A DNA stretch of 49,960 nt, taken from Acidobacteriota bacterium. Its GTDB lineage: Bacteria > Acidobacteriota > Thermoanaerobaculia > Multivoradales > JAGPDF01. This document shows, one piece after another, positions 11,280 through 18,319 of the stretch. The stretch is taken from contig JACTMI010000038.1 of assembly GCA_014584695.1 (NCBI GenBank), positions 1 to 49,960 on the forward strand, read 5' to 3'. Under the pieces are notes generated by a model. That model ran no database searches and was not told where the DNA came from. It saw only the letters and a list, made by a program, of their open reading frames with translations. The translations under genes and the position numbers were made by a program. Numbering within the stretch: position 1 is the first letter of the stretch; the number at the start of each line of letters is the position of its first letter.

Positions 11280-12627
11280 CCCAGTCGGGGCGCTCGAGCG
11301 TGGGCTCGTCGCCCTCTCCCAGAAGGCGCTCGACCACCTCGACGCCCTGCTGGAAGCTGTGGTCCTGGTTCGACACCTCGTATCGCCAGGCACCGAAGCG
11401 CCCGCGCGAGAAGACGCGCTGACGCTCGAGCGCCGGCTGCAGCACGGCGAGCGCCGCGTCGCGCCCGAGCGAAGGCGTCGGGTAGCCGTGCTCTTCGCGC
11501 CGGTGCCAGAGGGAGACGATGCAGGCGCCGGCCGGAATCAGCTGGTCGGCTCGCAGGGCGTCGACCACTTCGGACGGGATCCGGCCGGCGTCGACCGGCC
11601 GCGAGCCGGTTTCGCAGACCTCCGCCATCAGCGACCAGCAGTGGGGCTCGGGCACGTGCGCCGGCGAGTAGTTCGAGAACACCGTGACCCGGAAATAGGG
11701 GCTGTGGTCCTCCGGGAAGTACATCCAGCACTTGTGGGCGAGAGCGGCGGGCCGCTCGCCCGCCAGGCCGACGCCGACGACGTGAATCGCGCTCTTGACC
11801 AGCCTCGCCGCCGCCTCTCGCGCCGCCGGTTCGAGCCCGCGCGCGAGGTCGGCCAGGCGGTCGAGCGGCAGCGTCGAAATCAGCGTGTCGTAGCCGAGCC
11901 GCTCCCCGCCCGCGGTCCGGAGCGTGCGCCGGTCGAGGTCGATTTCGACCACCGCCTGTCCGAAGCGCAGCTGGTCCGCGGGCAGGCTCGCGGCGACCGC
12001 GCGCCAGATCGCGCCGGTGCCGCCGCGCGCGGGGAAGCGGAAGCGCCGATTGGGTCCCCAGGAGACGTCGTCGCGCCCGGCGGCGACCTGCTCTCGGATC
12101 CGCGCCAGGTCGGGCAGCGCCACGCGGTCGCCGAGCCAGGAGAGCCCGAGCGACTCGAGCGGATGTCCCCACACCTTGAGGTTGTAGGGACGCAGAAAGA
12201 GCCCGGCGATCCCCTCGCCGAAGGTGGCGTCGATCCAGGCCCCGAAGTGCCGCGGCGCAGCCGCCGGCGGCGCCGCGGCCGCCCGCTCGAGGCCGGCGAG
12301 CGCGCGCTCGCGCTCCGCCGGTGGCAAGCGGTGGAGGTTGTTCTGGAACGGGTAGGGCACGAAGCGGCCGCGGATCCAGATCCAGGACTCGCGCTCGTGC
12401 CAGATCCAGGCATCTCCCAGGGCGCGGTCCAGGGCATCGTCGTAGCGGGCGTAGTGGCTGAACTGGACGTGCCCACCGATGTCCCAGGTGAAACCCCGGG
12501 GATCGACGTCGCTCGCGGCCAGTCCGCCCGGGCCCTCGCGCGCCTCGAACAGGCGCCAGTCGCCGTGCCCCGCCGCGGTCAAACGGAGCGCCGCGCCGAG
12601 CCCCGTCGGCCCGGCGCCCACGATCAC
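11239..12627 (-). CDS. FAD-dependent oxidoreductase, UDP-galactopyranose-mutase/protoporphyrinogen-oxidase-like
   Basis: The 462 aa flavoprotein starts with the dinucleotide-binding motif MIVGAGPTGLGAALRL, then the amine-oxidase-fold signature EGPGGLAASDVD and TWDIGGHVQFSHY, the latter resembling the substrate region of UDP-galactopyranose mutase-like enzymes. FVPYPFQNNLHRLP and a C-terminal WRYEVSNQDHSFQQGVE complete the fold. Proteins of this type are common beside GT2 glycosyltransferases in polysaccharide loci and are usually annotated only as FAD/NAD(P)-binding proteins. The start is a GTG 13 bp after the stop of the upstream GT2 gene, so they form an operon. A sugar-nucleotide mutase or redox role is plausible but unproven. 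Confidence 0.8.
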   Translation of the reverse strand: MIVGAGPTGLGAALRLTAAGHGDWRLFEAREGPGGLAASDVDPRGFTWDIGGHVQFSHYARYDDALDRALGDAWIWHERESWIWIRGRFVPYPFQNNLHRLPPAERERALAGLERAAAAPPAAAPRHFGAWIDATFGEGIAGLFLRPYNLKVWGHPLESLGLSWLGDRVALPDLARIREQVAAGRDDVSWGPNRRFRFPARGGTGAIWRAVAASLPADQLRFGQAVVEIDLDRRTLRTAGGERLGYDTLISTLPLDRLADLARGLEPAAREAAARLVKSAIHVVGVGLAGERPAALAHKCWMYFPEDHSPYFRVTVFSNYSPAHVPEPHCWSLMAEVCETGSRPVDAGRIPSEVVDALRADQLIPAGACIVSLWHRREEHGYPTPSLGRDAALAVLQPALERQRVFSRGRFGAWRYEVSNQDHSFQQGVEVVERLLGEGDEPTLERPDWVNSGALARPRAPG

Positions 12628-12640
12628 GACCCGCCCGGGG

Positions 12641-13354
12641 TCAAGCAGCGGAACCGCTCCCGCGCACGGCTCGCACGGTCTCGAGCAGCGAACGCGCCGC
12701 CGCGCGCGCGAGCCGGCCCGCCACCAGCGACCCGGCGTCGGGGCGTCGGGAGACGAACGGCACCGGCACCTCGATTACCTCGAGCCCGGCGCGGATCGCC
12801 AGCGCGCAGAGCGCGACGTTGGGCGCGAACATCTCGTCGGGGAGCCGCTCGACGAGCGGCGCCAGCACGGATCGGCGCATCAGGCGGAAGGGGACGTTGA
12901 CGTCGCCCGGCGCGCGGCCGGCGAGCGCGCGCACGGTCGCCCGGGCCGCCAGCGAAACCAGGCGACGACCGAGGCGCCGCGGCCTGCCGACGCGTCGGCC
13001 GAGCAGGAGATCGGCGCGCTCACGCCGCCGCCAGAGCTCCGCGAAGGCGGCGGCCGGAATCTCACCGTCGCCGTCGGCCTGCGCGATCCACTCGGTATCC
13101 GCCTCGCGGTAGCCGCGCAGGATCGTCGGGCCATGGCCTCGGTTGAGATGGCTCGTCCAGCGCAGCCGCGCGAGCTCCGCGGCCAGACGCGCGAGACGAT
13201 CGGGCGTGCCGTCGCGCGAGCCGTCGTCGTAAACCCGGATTTCGGCGGCGATTTCGAGCTGGGCCAGCTCGTGGTCCCACTCCCGGACCACCGCTTCGAT
13301 CCGCTCGGCTTCGTCGAAGACCGGGATCACCACCACGAGCTGCGCCGCGGACAC
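12641..13354 (-). CDS. Family 2 glycosyltransferase
   Basis: The 237 aa GT-A-fold glycosyltransferase has VVVIPVFDEAERIEAVV at the N-terminus, the nucleotide-binding DDGSRDGT, GHGPTILRGYREA, the acidic QADGDGEIP metal/substrate motif, and DVNVPFRLMRR. This is the dolichyl-phosphate-mannose-synthase-like branch of GT2, which makes polyprenyl-linked sugars. It lacks C-terminal membrane helices. Such an enzyme would supply the lipid-linked donor used by the neighbouring GT-C proteins (inference). A TTG at 13363 is possible, but it lies inside the hexamer TAGATT (13367-13362), which sits 7 nt before the GTG at 13354 and looks like a -10 element. I therefore prefer GTG. Confidence 0.86.
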   Translation of the reverse strand: MSAAQLVVVIPVFDEAERIEAVVREWDHELAQLEIAAEIRVYDDGSRDGTPDRLARLAAELARLRWTSHLNRGHGPTILRGYREADTEWIAQADGDGEIPAAAFAELWRRRERADLLLGRRVGRPRRLGRRLVSLAARATVRALAGRAPGDVNVPFRLMRRSVLAPLVERLPDEMFAPNVALCALAIRAGLEVIEVPVPFVSRRPDAGSLVAGRLARAAARSLLETVRAVRGSGSAA

Positions 13355-13452
13355 CGGCCGCAATCTAGCAGAGGGTCCCGCCCCTCCGGGTGGCGCCGCG
13401 CGGGCCCTCTTCCTGTCAGCATGTCGGCGTTGGACGGCCCGGGAGGTGACCC

Positions 13453-14379
13453 ATGCTCGTCCGGAAGATCCTCTATCCCACCGACTTCTCCGAGGCCAGC
13501 CGCCACGCGCTGGAGGCGGCGCTGTTCTGCGCCGAGCTGTTCGACGCCGAGCTCGTCGCGCAGTACGTGCTGGTTTTCCGCAACGCCGATCTGTGGGCTC
13601 CCGAGGCCCACTTCCCCAACGCCGAGGAGCTGTTCGAGAAGCTGCACGAGCTGGCCAGCTCCGACCTGGGCGCGCTGACGCGGGGCCAGCGGGACAAGCC
13701 GCTGCGCGTGCGCGAGGTGATCGACCGCGCCCCCGAGGCGGTGCGCGGGATTCTGGATCGCGCCGAAGCCGAGCCCGCCGACCTCATCGTGCTCGGCACC
13801 CATGGCCGGACCGGCGCGGCTCACCTGCTGCTCGGCAGCGTCGCCGCAGAGGTGCTGCGGCGTTCGCCGTGCCCGGTGCTGACGGTCCCGGCCTCCGCGG
13901 GTTCGCGCTCGCTCGGCAAGCTGCGGCGGATCCTGGCCGCGGACGACTTCTCCGCGCCGGCACGGCGAGCGTTGCAGCACGCGGCCGTGTTCGCCAGGCG
14001 GGTCGGCGCGGAGCTCGACCTCGTGCACGTGCTGGGCGAGGTCGAGATGCCGCTGCCGCCCGGCGGCGCTCCCGTGGCCTGGGGCGCGAGCTTCGTCGAG
14101 GAGCTGCTCCCCCACGCGCGGCAGGCGCTCGCCGACGATCGCGACCGCTACGCCGCCGGACTCGCGGGCAGGGACCTCGTCCTCCGGGGCGGCGGCGCCG
14201 GCATCCTCGTCGACCACCTCAAGACCGCCGAGGTCGACCTCGTCGTGCAGGGCACGCAGGGCCGCCGCGGGCTCGACCGCCTGCTGCTCGGCAGCTTCGC
14301 CGAGCGGATGGCCCGCCTGTCGCCCTGCCCGGTGCTGACCATCCCCGCGGGAGAGGCAGCGCGAGCCGGCAGCGGCTGA
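13453..14379 (+). CDS. Tandem-domain universal stress protein
   Basis: The 308 aa protein has two complete UspA domains. Domain 1 (~1-148) starts RKILYPTDFSEASRHALEA and contains the ATP-binding pattern G-x2-G-x9-G-S (GTHGRTGAAHLLLGS). Domain 2 (~155-300) starts RRILAADDFSAPARRAL and has GTQGRRGLDRLLLGS. Both domains retain the ATP-binding glycines, so both are likely nucleotide-binding. The start is supported by GGGAGGTGAC ending 3 nt before the ATG. It is monocistronic, with a strong hairpin terminator 67 bp after the stop. Role: cytoplasmic stress or energy-limitation response; the specific partner is unknown. Confidence 0.94.
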   Translation: MLVRKILYPTDFSEASRHALEAALFCAELFDAELVAQYVLVFRNADLWAPEAHFPNAEELFEKLHELASSDLGALTRGQRDKPLRVREVIDRAPEAVRGILDRAEAEPADLIVLGTHGRTGAAHLLLGSVAAEVLRRSPCPVLTVPASAGSRSLGKLRRILAADDFSAPARRALQHAAVFARRVGAELDLVHVLGEVEMPLPPGGAPVAWGASFVEELLPHARQALADDRDRYAAGLAGRDLVLRGGGAGILVDHLKTAEVDLVVQGTQGRRGLDRLLLGSFAERMARLSPCPVLTIPAGEAARAGSG

Positions 14380-14446
14380 GCCGAGATTCGGAACGGTCCT
14401 CCCGTCGTGGGAGCGGCCGCCGCCCCGGTCGCCGTGGCGCCCACGC

Positions 14447-14473
14447 CCGCCCCGGCCGCCGGGGCGGTTTGTT
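14447..14473 (+). terminator. Intrinsic terminator after the universal stress protein gene
   Basis: CCGCCCCGG (14447-14455), loop CCG and CCGGGGCGG (14459-14467) form a 9 bp perfect GC stem followed by TTTGTT. This is a standard Rho-independent terminator for the plus strand. Confidence 0.75.
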
Positions 14474-14625
14474 CTCCAGCGATCCCCGGCCGAGGAGTCG
14501 AACCGGTTGGCGGCGAGGCAGTCCCGCCGCGGCGCGCCGTCGAGGCTCTCGAAGGGCAGATACCGATCCCACTCGACCGTGGCGCGCGGCTGTTGACTTG
14601 CCGAACGGCGCTTCGGGATCGGGAT

Positions 14626-15903
14626 TCAGGGCTCGCCAGCGCAGGCGCTCGCCCGGGCGAGGAGGTAGGCGCGTTCCCGCGCGTTGCGGGTCAGCGCGGC
14701 CGCGGCCTCGAACTCGGAGCGTGCCTCGGCCAGGCGGCCGGCCCGGAACAGGAAGTCGCCCCTTGCCGCCGGCAAGGGCGCATAGTGGCGGAGCGCGGCG
14801 GCGGCGGCGATTTCGTCCAGCAGTCGAAGGCCCGCATCGGGCCCCGAGGCCATGCTGTGGGCGATCGCGCGGTTGAGGTCGACCACGGGCGAGGGCGCCA
14901 CGACGCGCAGCCGGTCATAGAGCGCGGCGATGCGCGGCCAGTCGGTATCCGCGGCACGGCGCGCGCGGGCGTGGCAGGCGGCGAGCTCGGCTTGCAGCAG
15001 ATAGGGTCCCCAGTCGCTCACGGGGCCGGCCAGTGCTTCGGCGCGGACCAGCGCATCGAGGCCCCGCCGGATCAGCAACCGATCCCAGCGCGCGCGATCC
15101 TGCTCGGTGATCGGTAGGAAGTCACCGTCCGGCCCGGTGCGCGCCGCGAGGCGCGAGGCCTGGATCTCCATCAGGGCCAGGAGGCCCAGCACCTCGGCAT
15201 CCTCGGGCATCAGCGCGGCCAGCATGCGGCCGAGCCGTCGCGCCTCCAGGCACAGGCCCGGCCGCACGAGGTCATCGCCCGCCGTGGCCGCATAGCCTTC
15301 ATTGAAGACGAGGTAGATGACCTCGAGCACCGACGGCAGGCGCGCCGCCCGTTCGGCGCCCCGCGGCACCTCGAAGGTCAATCCGGCCCTGGCGATCGCC
15401 TTCTTCGCGCGGACGATCCGCTGCGCGATCGCGGTCTCGCTCGACAGGAAGGCGCGGGCGATCTCCTCGGTCGTGAGGCCGCCGACCACCCGCAGGGTGA
15501 GCGCGGCGCGGGCGTCGGGCGACAGAATCGGGTGACAGGCGGTGAAGACGAGACCCAGCAGCTCGTCGCCGAGGTCATCGTCCATGGCGGTCTCGAGCGC
15601 CTCGGCCGCGTCGTCGAAGGCTCCGTGCCGTGTCCGCGCGATTTCCTCGTGCTTGCGCTCGCGCATCTTGTCGCGCCGGAGGATGTCGATGGCGCGCCGT
15701 TTGGCGACGGCCAACAGCCAGGCGCCCGGATTGTCCGGAACGCCGCGCTGCGGCCATTCGGACAGCGCGACGACCAGCGCGTCCTGCGCCAGCTCCTCGG
15801 CAAGGTCGACATTCCGAACCAAGCGGGCCAGGCCCGCGATGAGCCTGGCCCGCTCGAGGCGAAAGGTCGCTTCGATCGCCCGGTGCGTCTCGCCTGCGGT
15901 CAC
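14626..15903 (-). CDS. ECF sigma factor, ECF42-like with C-terminal TPR-type extension
   Basis: The 425 aa protein has region 2 at the N-terminus (DLAEELAQDALVVALSEWP, DNPGAWLLAVAKRRAIDILRR) and region 4 near 140-200 (ALTLRVVGGLTTEEIARAFL, SETAIAQRIVRAKKAI). A ~220 aa helical C-terminal extension follows (EVIYLVFNEGYAA, DLNRAIAHSMASGPDAGL, LPAARGDFLFRAGRLAEARSEF). This long tail is the hallmark of the ECF42 group, which is not controlled by an anti-sigma factor but is encoded with DGPF/YCII proteins. Such a protein lies directly upstream on the same strand. I use GTG at 15903, giving the family-like start TAGETHRAIEATFRLERARL. A TTG at 15948 would add 15 residues with a Cys-rich leader and is less likely. 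Confidence 0.9.
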   Translation of the reverse strand: MTAGETHRAIEATFRLERARLIAGLARLVRNVDLAEELAQDALVVALSEWPQRGVPDNPGAWLLAVAKRRAIDILRRDKMRERKHEEIARTRHGAFDDAAEALETAMDDDLGDELLGLVFTACHPILSPDARAALTLRVVGGLTTEEIARAFLSSETAIAQRIVRAKKAIARAGLTFEVPRGAERAARLPSVLEVIYLVFNEGYAATAGDDLVRPGLCLEARRLGRMLAALMPEDAEVLGLLALMEIQASRLAARTGPDGDFLPITEQDRARWDRLLIRRGLDALVRAEALAGPVSDWGPYLLQAELAACHARARRAADTDWPRIAALYDRLRVVAPSPVVDLNRAIAHSMASGPDAGLRLLDEIAAAAALRHYAPLPAARGDFLFRAGRLAEARSEFEAAAALTRNARERAYLLARASACAGEP

Positions 15904-15969
15904 GCCGCATTTTCGGCCAAGGCCGCAGGAGAGACAAGCTGGGGTCAACCCGGGGTCTGGACGAGGCGA

Positions 15970-16407
15970 TCAGGCGACGCCGAGCTTCCCCCGCTCTCCC
16001 TTTCTCGGTTCCGCGCGCTCCTCGGGGGTCACGAACTCGCCCAGGTCCTCCGCCTCGTAGAAGGCGCGGATCTCCATCTCGCTCCGGCCCGGCATCGCGT
16101 TGGGAGCGCGCTTCGCCCAGGCCACGGCTTCGTCCATGTCCTTGACCTCCCAGATCGAGAAGCCGGCAATGAGCTCGCGGCTCTCGGCGAAGGGCCCGTC
16201 GGTCACCGTGCGGCTGGCACCCTCGGAGACGATGCGCTTCGACTCGGGGCCGTTCTTCAAGCCCGCGGCGGCGATGAAGACCCCGGCCTGCACCAGCTCC
16301 TCGGTGAACTTGTCCATCGCCGCGAACGCCTCCAGCATCTCGGGCGTCGGGTTGGCCATACCTTTCGCCATCTCCTCGTTGGACTTCGCGAACACCATGA
16401 CGCGCAT
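15970..16407 (-). CDS. YCII/DGPF-domain protein partner of the ECF sigma factor
   Basis: The 145 aa protein has a ferredoxin-like YciI fold: MRVMVFAKSNEEMAKG, PTPEMLEAFAAMDKFTEELVQAG, the signature DGPFAESRELIAGFSIWEV, and EAVAWAKRAP..PGRSEMEIR. DGPF proteins are consistently encoded next to ECF42 sigma factors and may act as small sensor or effector proteins; their chemistry is unknown. The ATG at 16407 is preceded by AAGGAGAGAGACG, a strong ribosome-binding site, so upstream extension of the open frame is not part of the gene. The sigma factor starts 66 bp downstream on the same strand, so co-transcription is likely. Confidence 0.9.
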   Translation of the reverse strand: MRVMVFAKSNEEMAKGMANPTPEMLEAFAAMDKFTEELVQAGVFIAAAGLKNGPESKRIVSEGASRTVTDGPFAESRELIAGFSIWEVKDMDEAVAWAKRAPNAMPGRSEMEIRAFYEAEDLGEFVTPEERAEPRKGERGKLGVA

Positions 16408-16831
16408 CGTCTCTCTCCTTGTCTGAGCCGGTCTGTTATGGCCTCTCATCAGGACGACGAACGAACCGGTCGAGAATCGACACCGTCCCTGTGAGAGGTC
16501 TTCTACTTCCGAGGTGCGGGGAAAGCGCGCTGGACGCGCCCGCCGGTGCCGTCGCGGTCCGAGCCCGCGTCTCGATGCTCGACGGCATGGCCAATCCGGC
16601 CGGCGGCGGGCAGGCGTACGTGGCTGCCGGCCCACGGAGCCTCCGGGCTTGCGAGAGTCGACGCGACCTTTCGAGCGGCGCCAGGTCGCGGCTGGTGCGT
16701 GAGCGGCGAGGTGGTGGCTTCGCGTCGCGCACGTGGAGGCCGGAGCGAGTCCAACTGCTGGAGGCGCTGACGGAGATCTCGTCGGACGGGCGCCTTGACG
16801 AGTGGAGCGGTTCGCGACAGGATATTGAACG
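16408..16831. other. 424 bp intergenic region between divergent YCII and tetR genes
   Basis: No open frame here has recognisable domain content on either strand. The region must hold the promoters for the YCII-ECF operon (leftward) and the tetR-hydroxylase operon (rightward). TTGACG at 16796 and GATATT at 16821-16826 lie just before the tetR ATG but are not well spaced as a -35/-10 pair. Confidence 0.4.
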
Positions 16832-17515
16832 ATGGTTCGAAACCCTCCGCCACCGCGCCCCGAGGCCTCCGGGCCGGCCGCAGACGAGCGGCGCGGCCAG
16901 ATCCTGGCGGCGGCCTCGCGGCTCTTCCGCTCCCGCGGGCTGGGTGGCACCGGCATGCGCGAGATCGCGGCGGAGGCCGGCATGACCGCTGGCAATCTCT
17001 ACTATTACTTCGGCTCGAAAGACGACCTGCTCGCCTTCTGCCAGGAGGTCTCCCTGGCGGACTTGAACGCACTGGCCAGACGCGCGGTCGCGCACGCGGC
17101 CCGCGCCGACGCGCGGCTGCACTGGCTGCTGGTCGGCCACGTGCGGGTGCTCAACGAGCTCCACCCCGGCTCGCTCGCCCACCTCGAAATCGAGGCCCTG
17201 CCGGAGGCTCGCCGCCAGCCGCTGCTCGCCCGGCGCAAGGCCTACGAGCACGCCTTCCACCAGCTGATCGATGCCGGTGTGGCGGCCGGAGTCTTCCGTC
17301 CGGTCGACGCCTCGCTGGCCACCCTGGCGCTGCTGGGGGCGGTCAACTGGACCGTCCGCTGGTTCGACGCCAGCGGCCGCATGCATGCCGACGAGGTGGG
17401 CCGTGAGTTCGCGGACCTGCTGGTGCGCGGCCTCCTGGCGCCTGGGGTCGAGCTCGAGACGCTGGCCGACGACGCCTTGTCCGCCGACGCTCCGCCAGAG
17501 GCCCTCGAGCCGTGA
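16832..17515 (+). CDS. TetR-family transcriptional regulator
   Basis: The 227 aa protein has an N-terminal TetR helix-turn-helix at ~20-70: RRGQILAAASRLFRSRGLGGTGMREIAAEAGM, then TAGNLYYYFGSKDDLL, where the LYYYF..K motif is diagnostic. The C-terminal ligand domain (~80-210) is helical and resembles the KstR2/TetR_C_33 type that often responds to CoA thioesters. It overlaps the first hydroxylase gene by 4 bp (GTGA), so it is the leading gene of that operon and probably its regulator. A CoA-thioester effector would fit the proposed 4-hydroxybenzoyl-CoA substrate but is inference. Confidence 0.92.
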   Translation: MVRNPPPPRPEASGPAADERRGQILAAASRLFRSRGLGGTGMREIAAEAGMTAGNLYYYFGSKDDLLAFCQEVSLADLNALARRAVAHAARADARLHWLLVGHVRVLNELHPGSLAHLEIEALPEARRQPLLARRKAYEHAFHQLIDAGVAAGVFRPVDASLATLALLGAVNWTVRWFDASGRMHADEVGREFADLLVRGLLAPGVELETLADDALSADAPPEALEP

Positions 17516-18057
17516 GCGCGGGGATGCGCACGGCGACGCTGCGGGTCAACGGCGAGCCGCGGACGGTCGCCTTCCCGGCGCACCACACGCTGCTCGAAGT
17601 GCTGCGCGAGGAGCTCGGCTTGCCGGGCACCAAGCACGGCTGCGAGCTCGGCGAGTGCGGGACCTGCACGGTTCTCGTCGACGGCCGGCCGGTGCTCTCG
17701 TGCCTGGTCCTGGCCGCGGAGGTCGAAGGCCAGGCGATCGCCACCGTCGAGGGCCTGGCGAGCGGCGGCGACCTCCATCCCCTGCAGGCCTGCTTCGCCG
17801 ACCTCGGTGCCGCCCAGTGCGGCTACTGCACGCCGGGCATTCTCATGGCGGCGCGGGCGCTGCTGGCGGAGAACGCCGCGCCGACCCGCGACGAGATCCG
17901 CGCCGCGCTGGCGGGCAACCTCTGCCGCTGCACGGGCTACTGGAAGATCCTGGAGGCGGTCGAGGGCGCCGCCGCGCTCCTGCGGGGCGAAGCCTGGCGG
18001 CCCCGTCCCGAGACCCTCTTCGGCGCCAGCGTGGAGCCCTCGGAGGCGGACGAGTGA
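17512..18057 (+). CDS. hcrC: Molybdenum hydroxylase small [2Fe-2S] subunit (HcrC-like)
   Basis: The 181 aa subunit binds two [2Fe-2S] clusters that carry electrons between the Mo and FAD subunits. The plant-type ferredoxin domain has Cys44, Cys49, Cys52 and Cys64 (KHGCELGECGTCTV...LSC). The helical domain has Cys103, Cys106, Cys138 and Cys140 (CGYCTPG...NLCRCTGY). All eight ligands are present. The GTG at 17512 overlaps the tetR stop, and ATG at 17524 is an alternative. Gene order small-large-FAD matches the hcrCAB order of 4-hydroxybenzoyl-CoA reductase. CO dehydrogenase or other hydroxylase small subunits look alike, so the specific name rests on the FAD subunit. Confidence 0.85.
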   Translation: MSAGMRTATLRVNGEPRTVAFPAHHTLLEVLREELGLPGTKHGCELGECGTCTVLVDGRPVLSCLVLAAEVEGQAIATVEGLASGGDLHPLQACFADLGAAQCGYCTPGILMAARALLAENAAPTRDEIRAALAGNLCRCTGYWKILEAVEGAAALLRGEAWRPRPETLFGASVEPSEADE

Positions 18058-18067
18058 GCGGCCCGGC

Positions 18068-18262
18068 CTACGTCCGGGCGCCGAGCAGCCGCGCCGGCAG
18101 CATCAGCACCGCCTTGAGAAAGGCGAACACCCCCTCGACCGCGATGCCGAGCAGCCGGAACGGCAGCAGCAGCAGCCAGACGAGCGGGTACAGGACGAGC
18201 GCGAGCAGCGCGAGCGGCCAGCAGAGGACGAACACCAGCAGCCAGAGCAGGAACGTGAGCAT
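18068..18262 (-). CDS. Small hydrophobic membrane protein, antisense within the hydroxylase operon
   Basis: This 64 aa product starts MLTFLLWLLVFVLCWPLALL and continues with two strongly hydrophobic segments (about 3-36) and an amphipathic C-terminal segment (IAVEGVFAFLKAVLMLPARL). The composition (Leu, Val, Trp, Pro) is not what the opposite strand of a coding gene yields, since the plus strand here is the 262 bp gap between hcrC and hcrA. Its ATG has GGAGGTGG about 10-13 nt upstream. I recognise the general type (short conserved membrane proteins of unknown function in Acidobacteriota-like genomes) but no domain. It is oriented against the flanking operon, and its presence explains the gap. 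Confidence 0.65.
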   Translation of the reverse strand: MLTFLLWLLVFVLCWPLALLALVLYPLVWLLLLPFRLLGIAVEGVFAFLKAVLMLPARLLGART

Positions 18263-18319
18263 CGGCGGGTTTCCACCTCCCCGTCTCCAATACGTCGGAA
18301 ACTGCGGAGAGTTCCCGCG

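Noticed and set aside
14470-14530. T-arm-like GGTTCGACTCC on the minus strand, suggesting a tRNA
   Set aside because: The flanking bases cannot form the 5 bp T-stem, and no acceptor, D or anticodon arm can be found.
14480-14620. Minus-strand frame reading VEWDRYLPFESLDGAPRRD, resembling a gene fragment
   Set aside because: No start, no recognisable family, and it lies in a terminator/spacer region. Too short to separate from chance.
16419-16985. Plus-strand frame upstream of and overlapping tetR
   Set aside because: Low-complexity Arg/Gly-rich product with no motif; it overlaps the TetR helix-turn-helix coding region in another frame.
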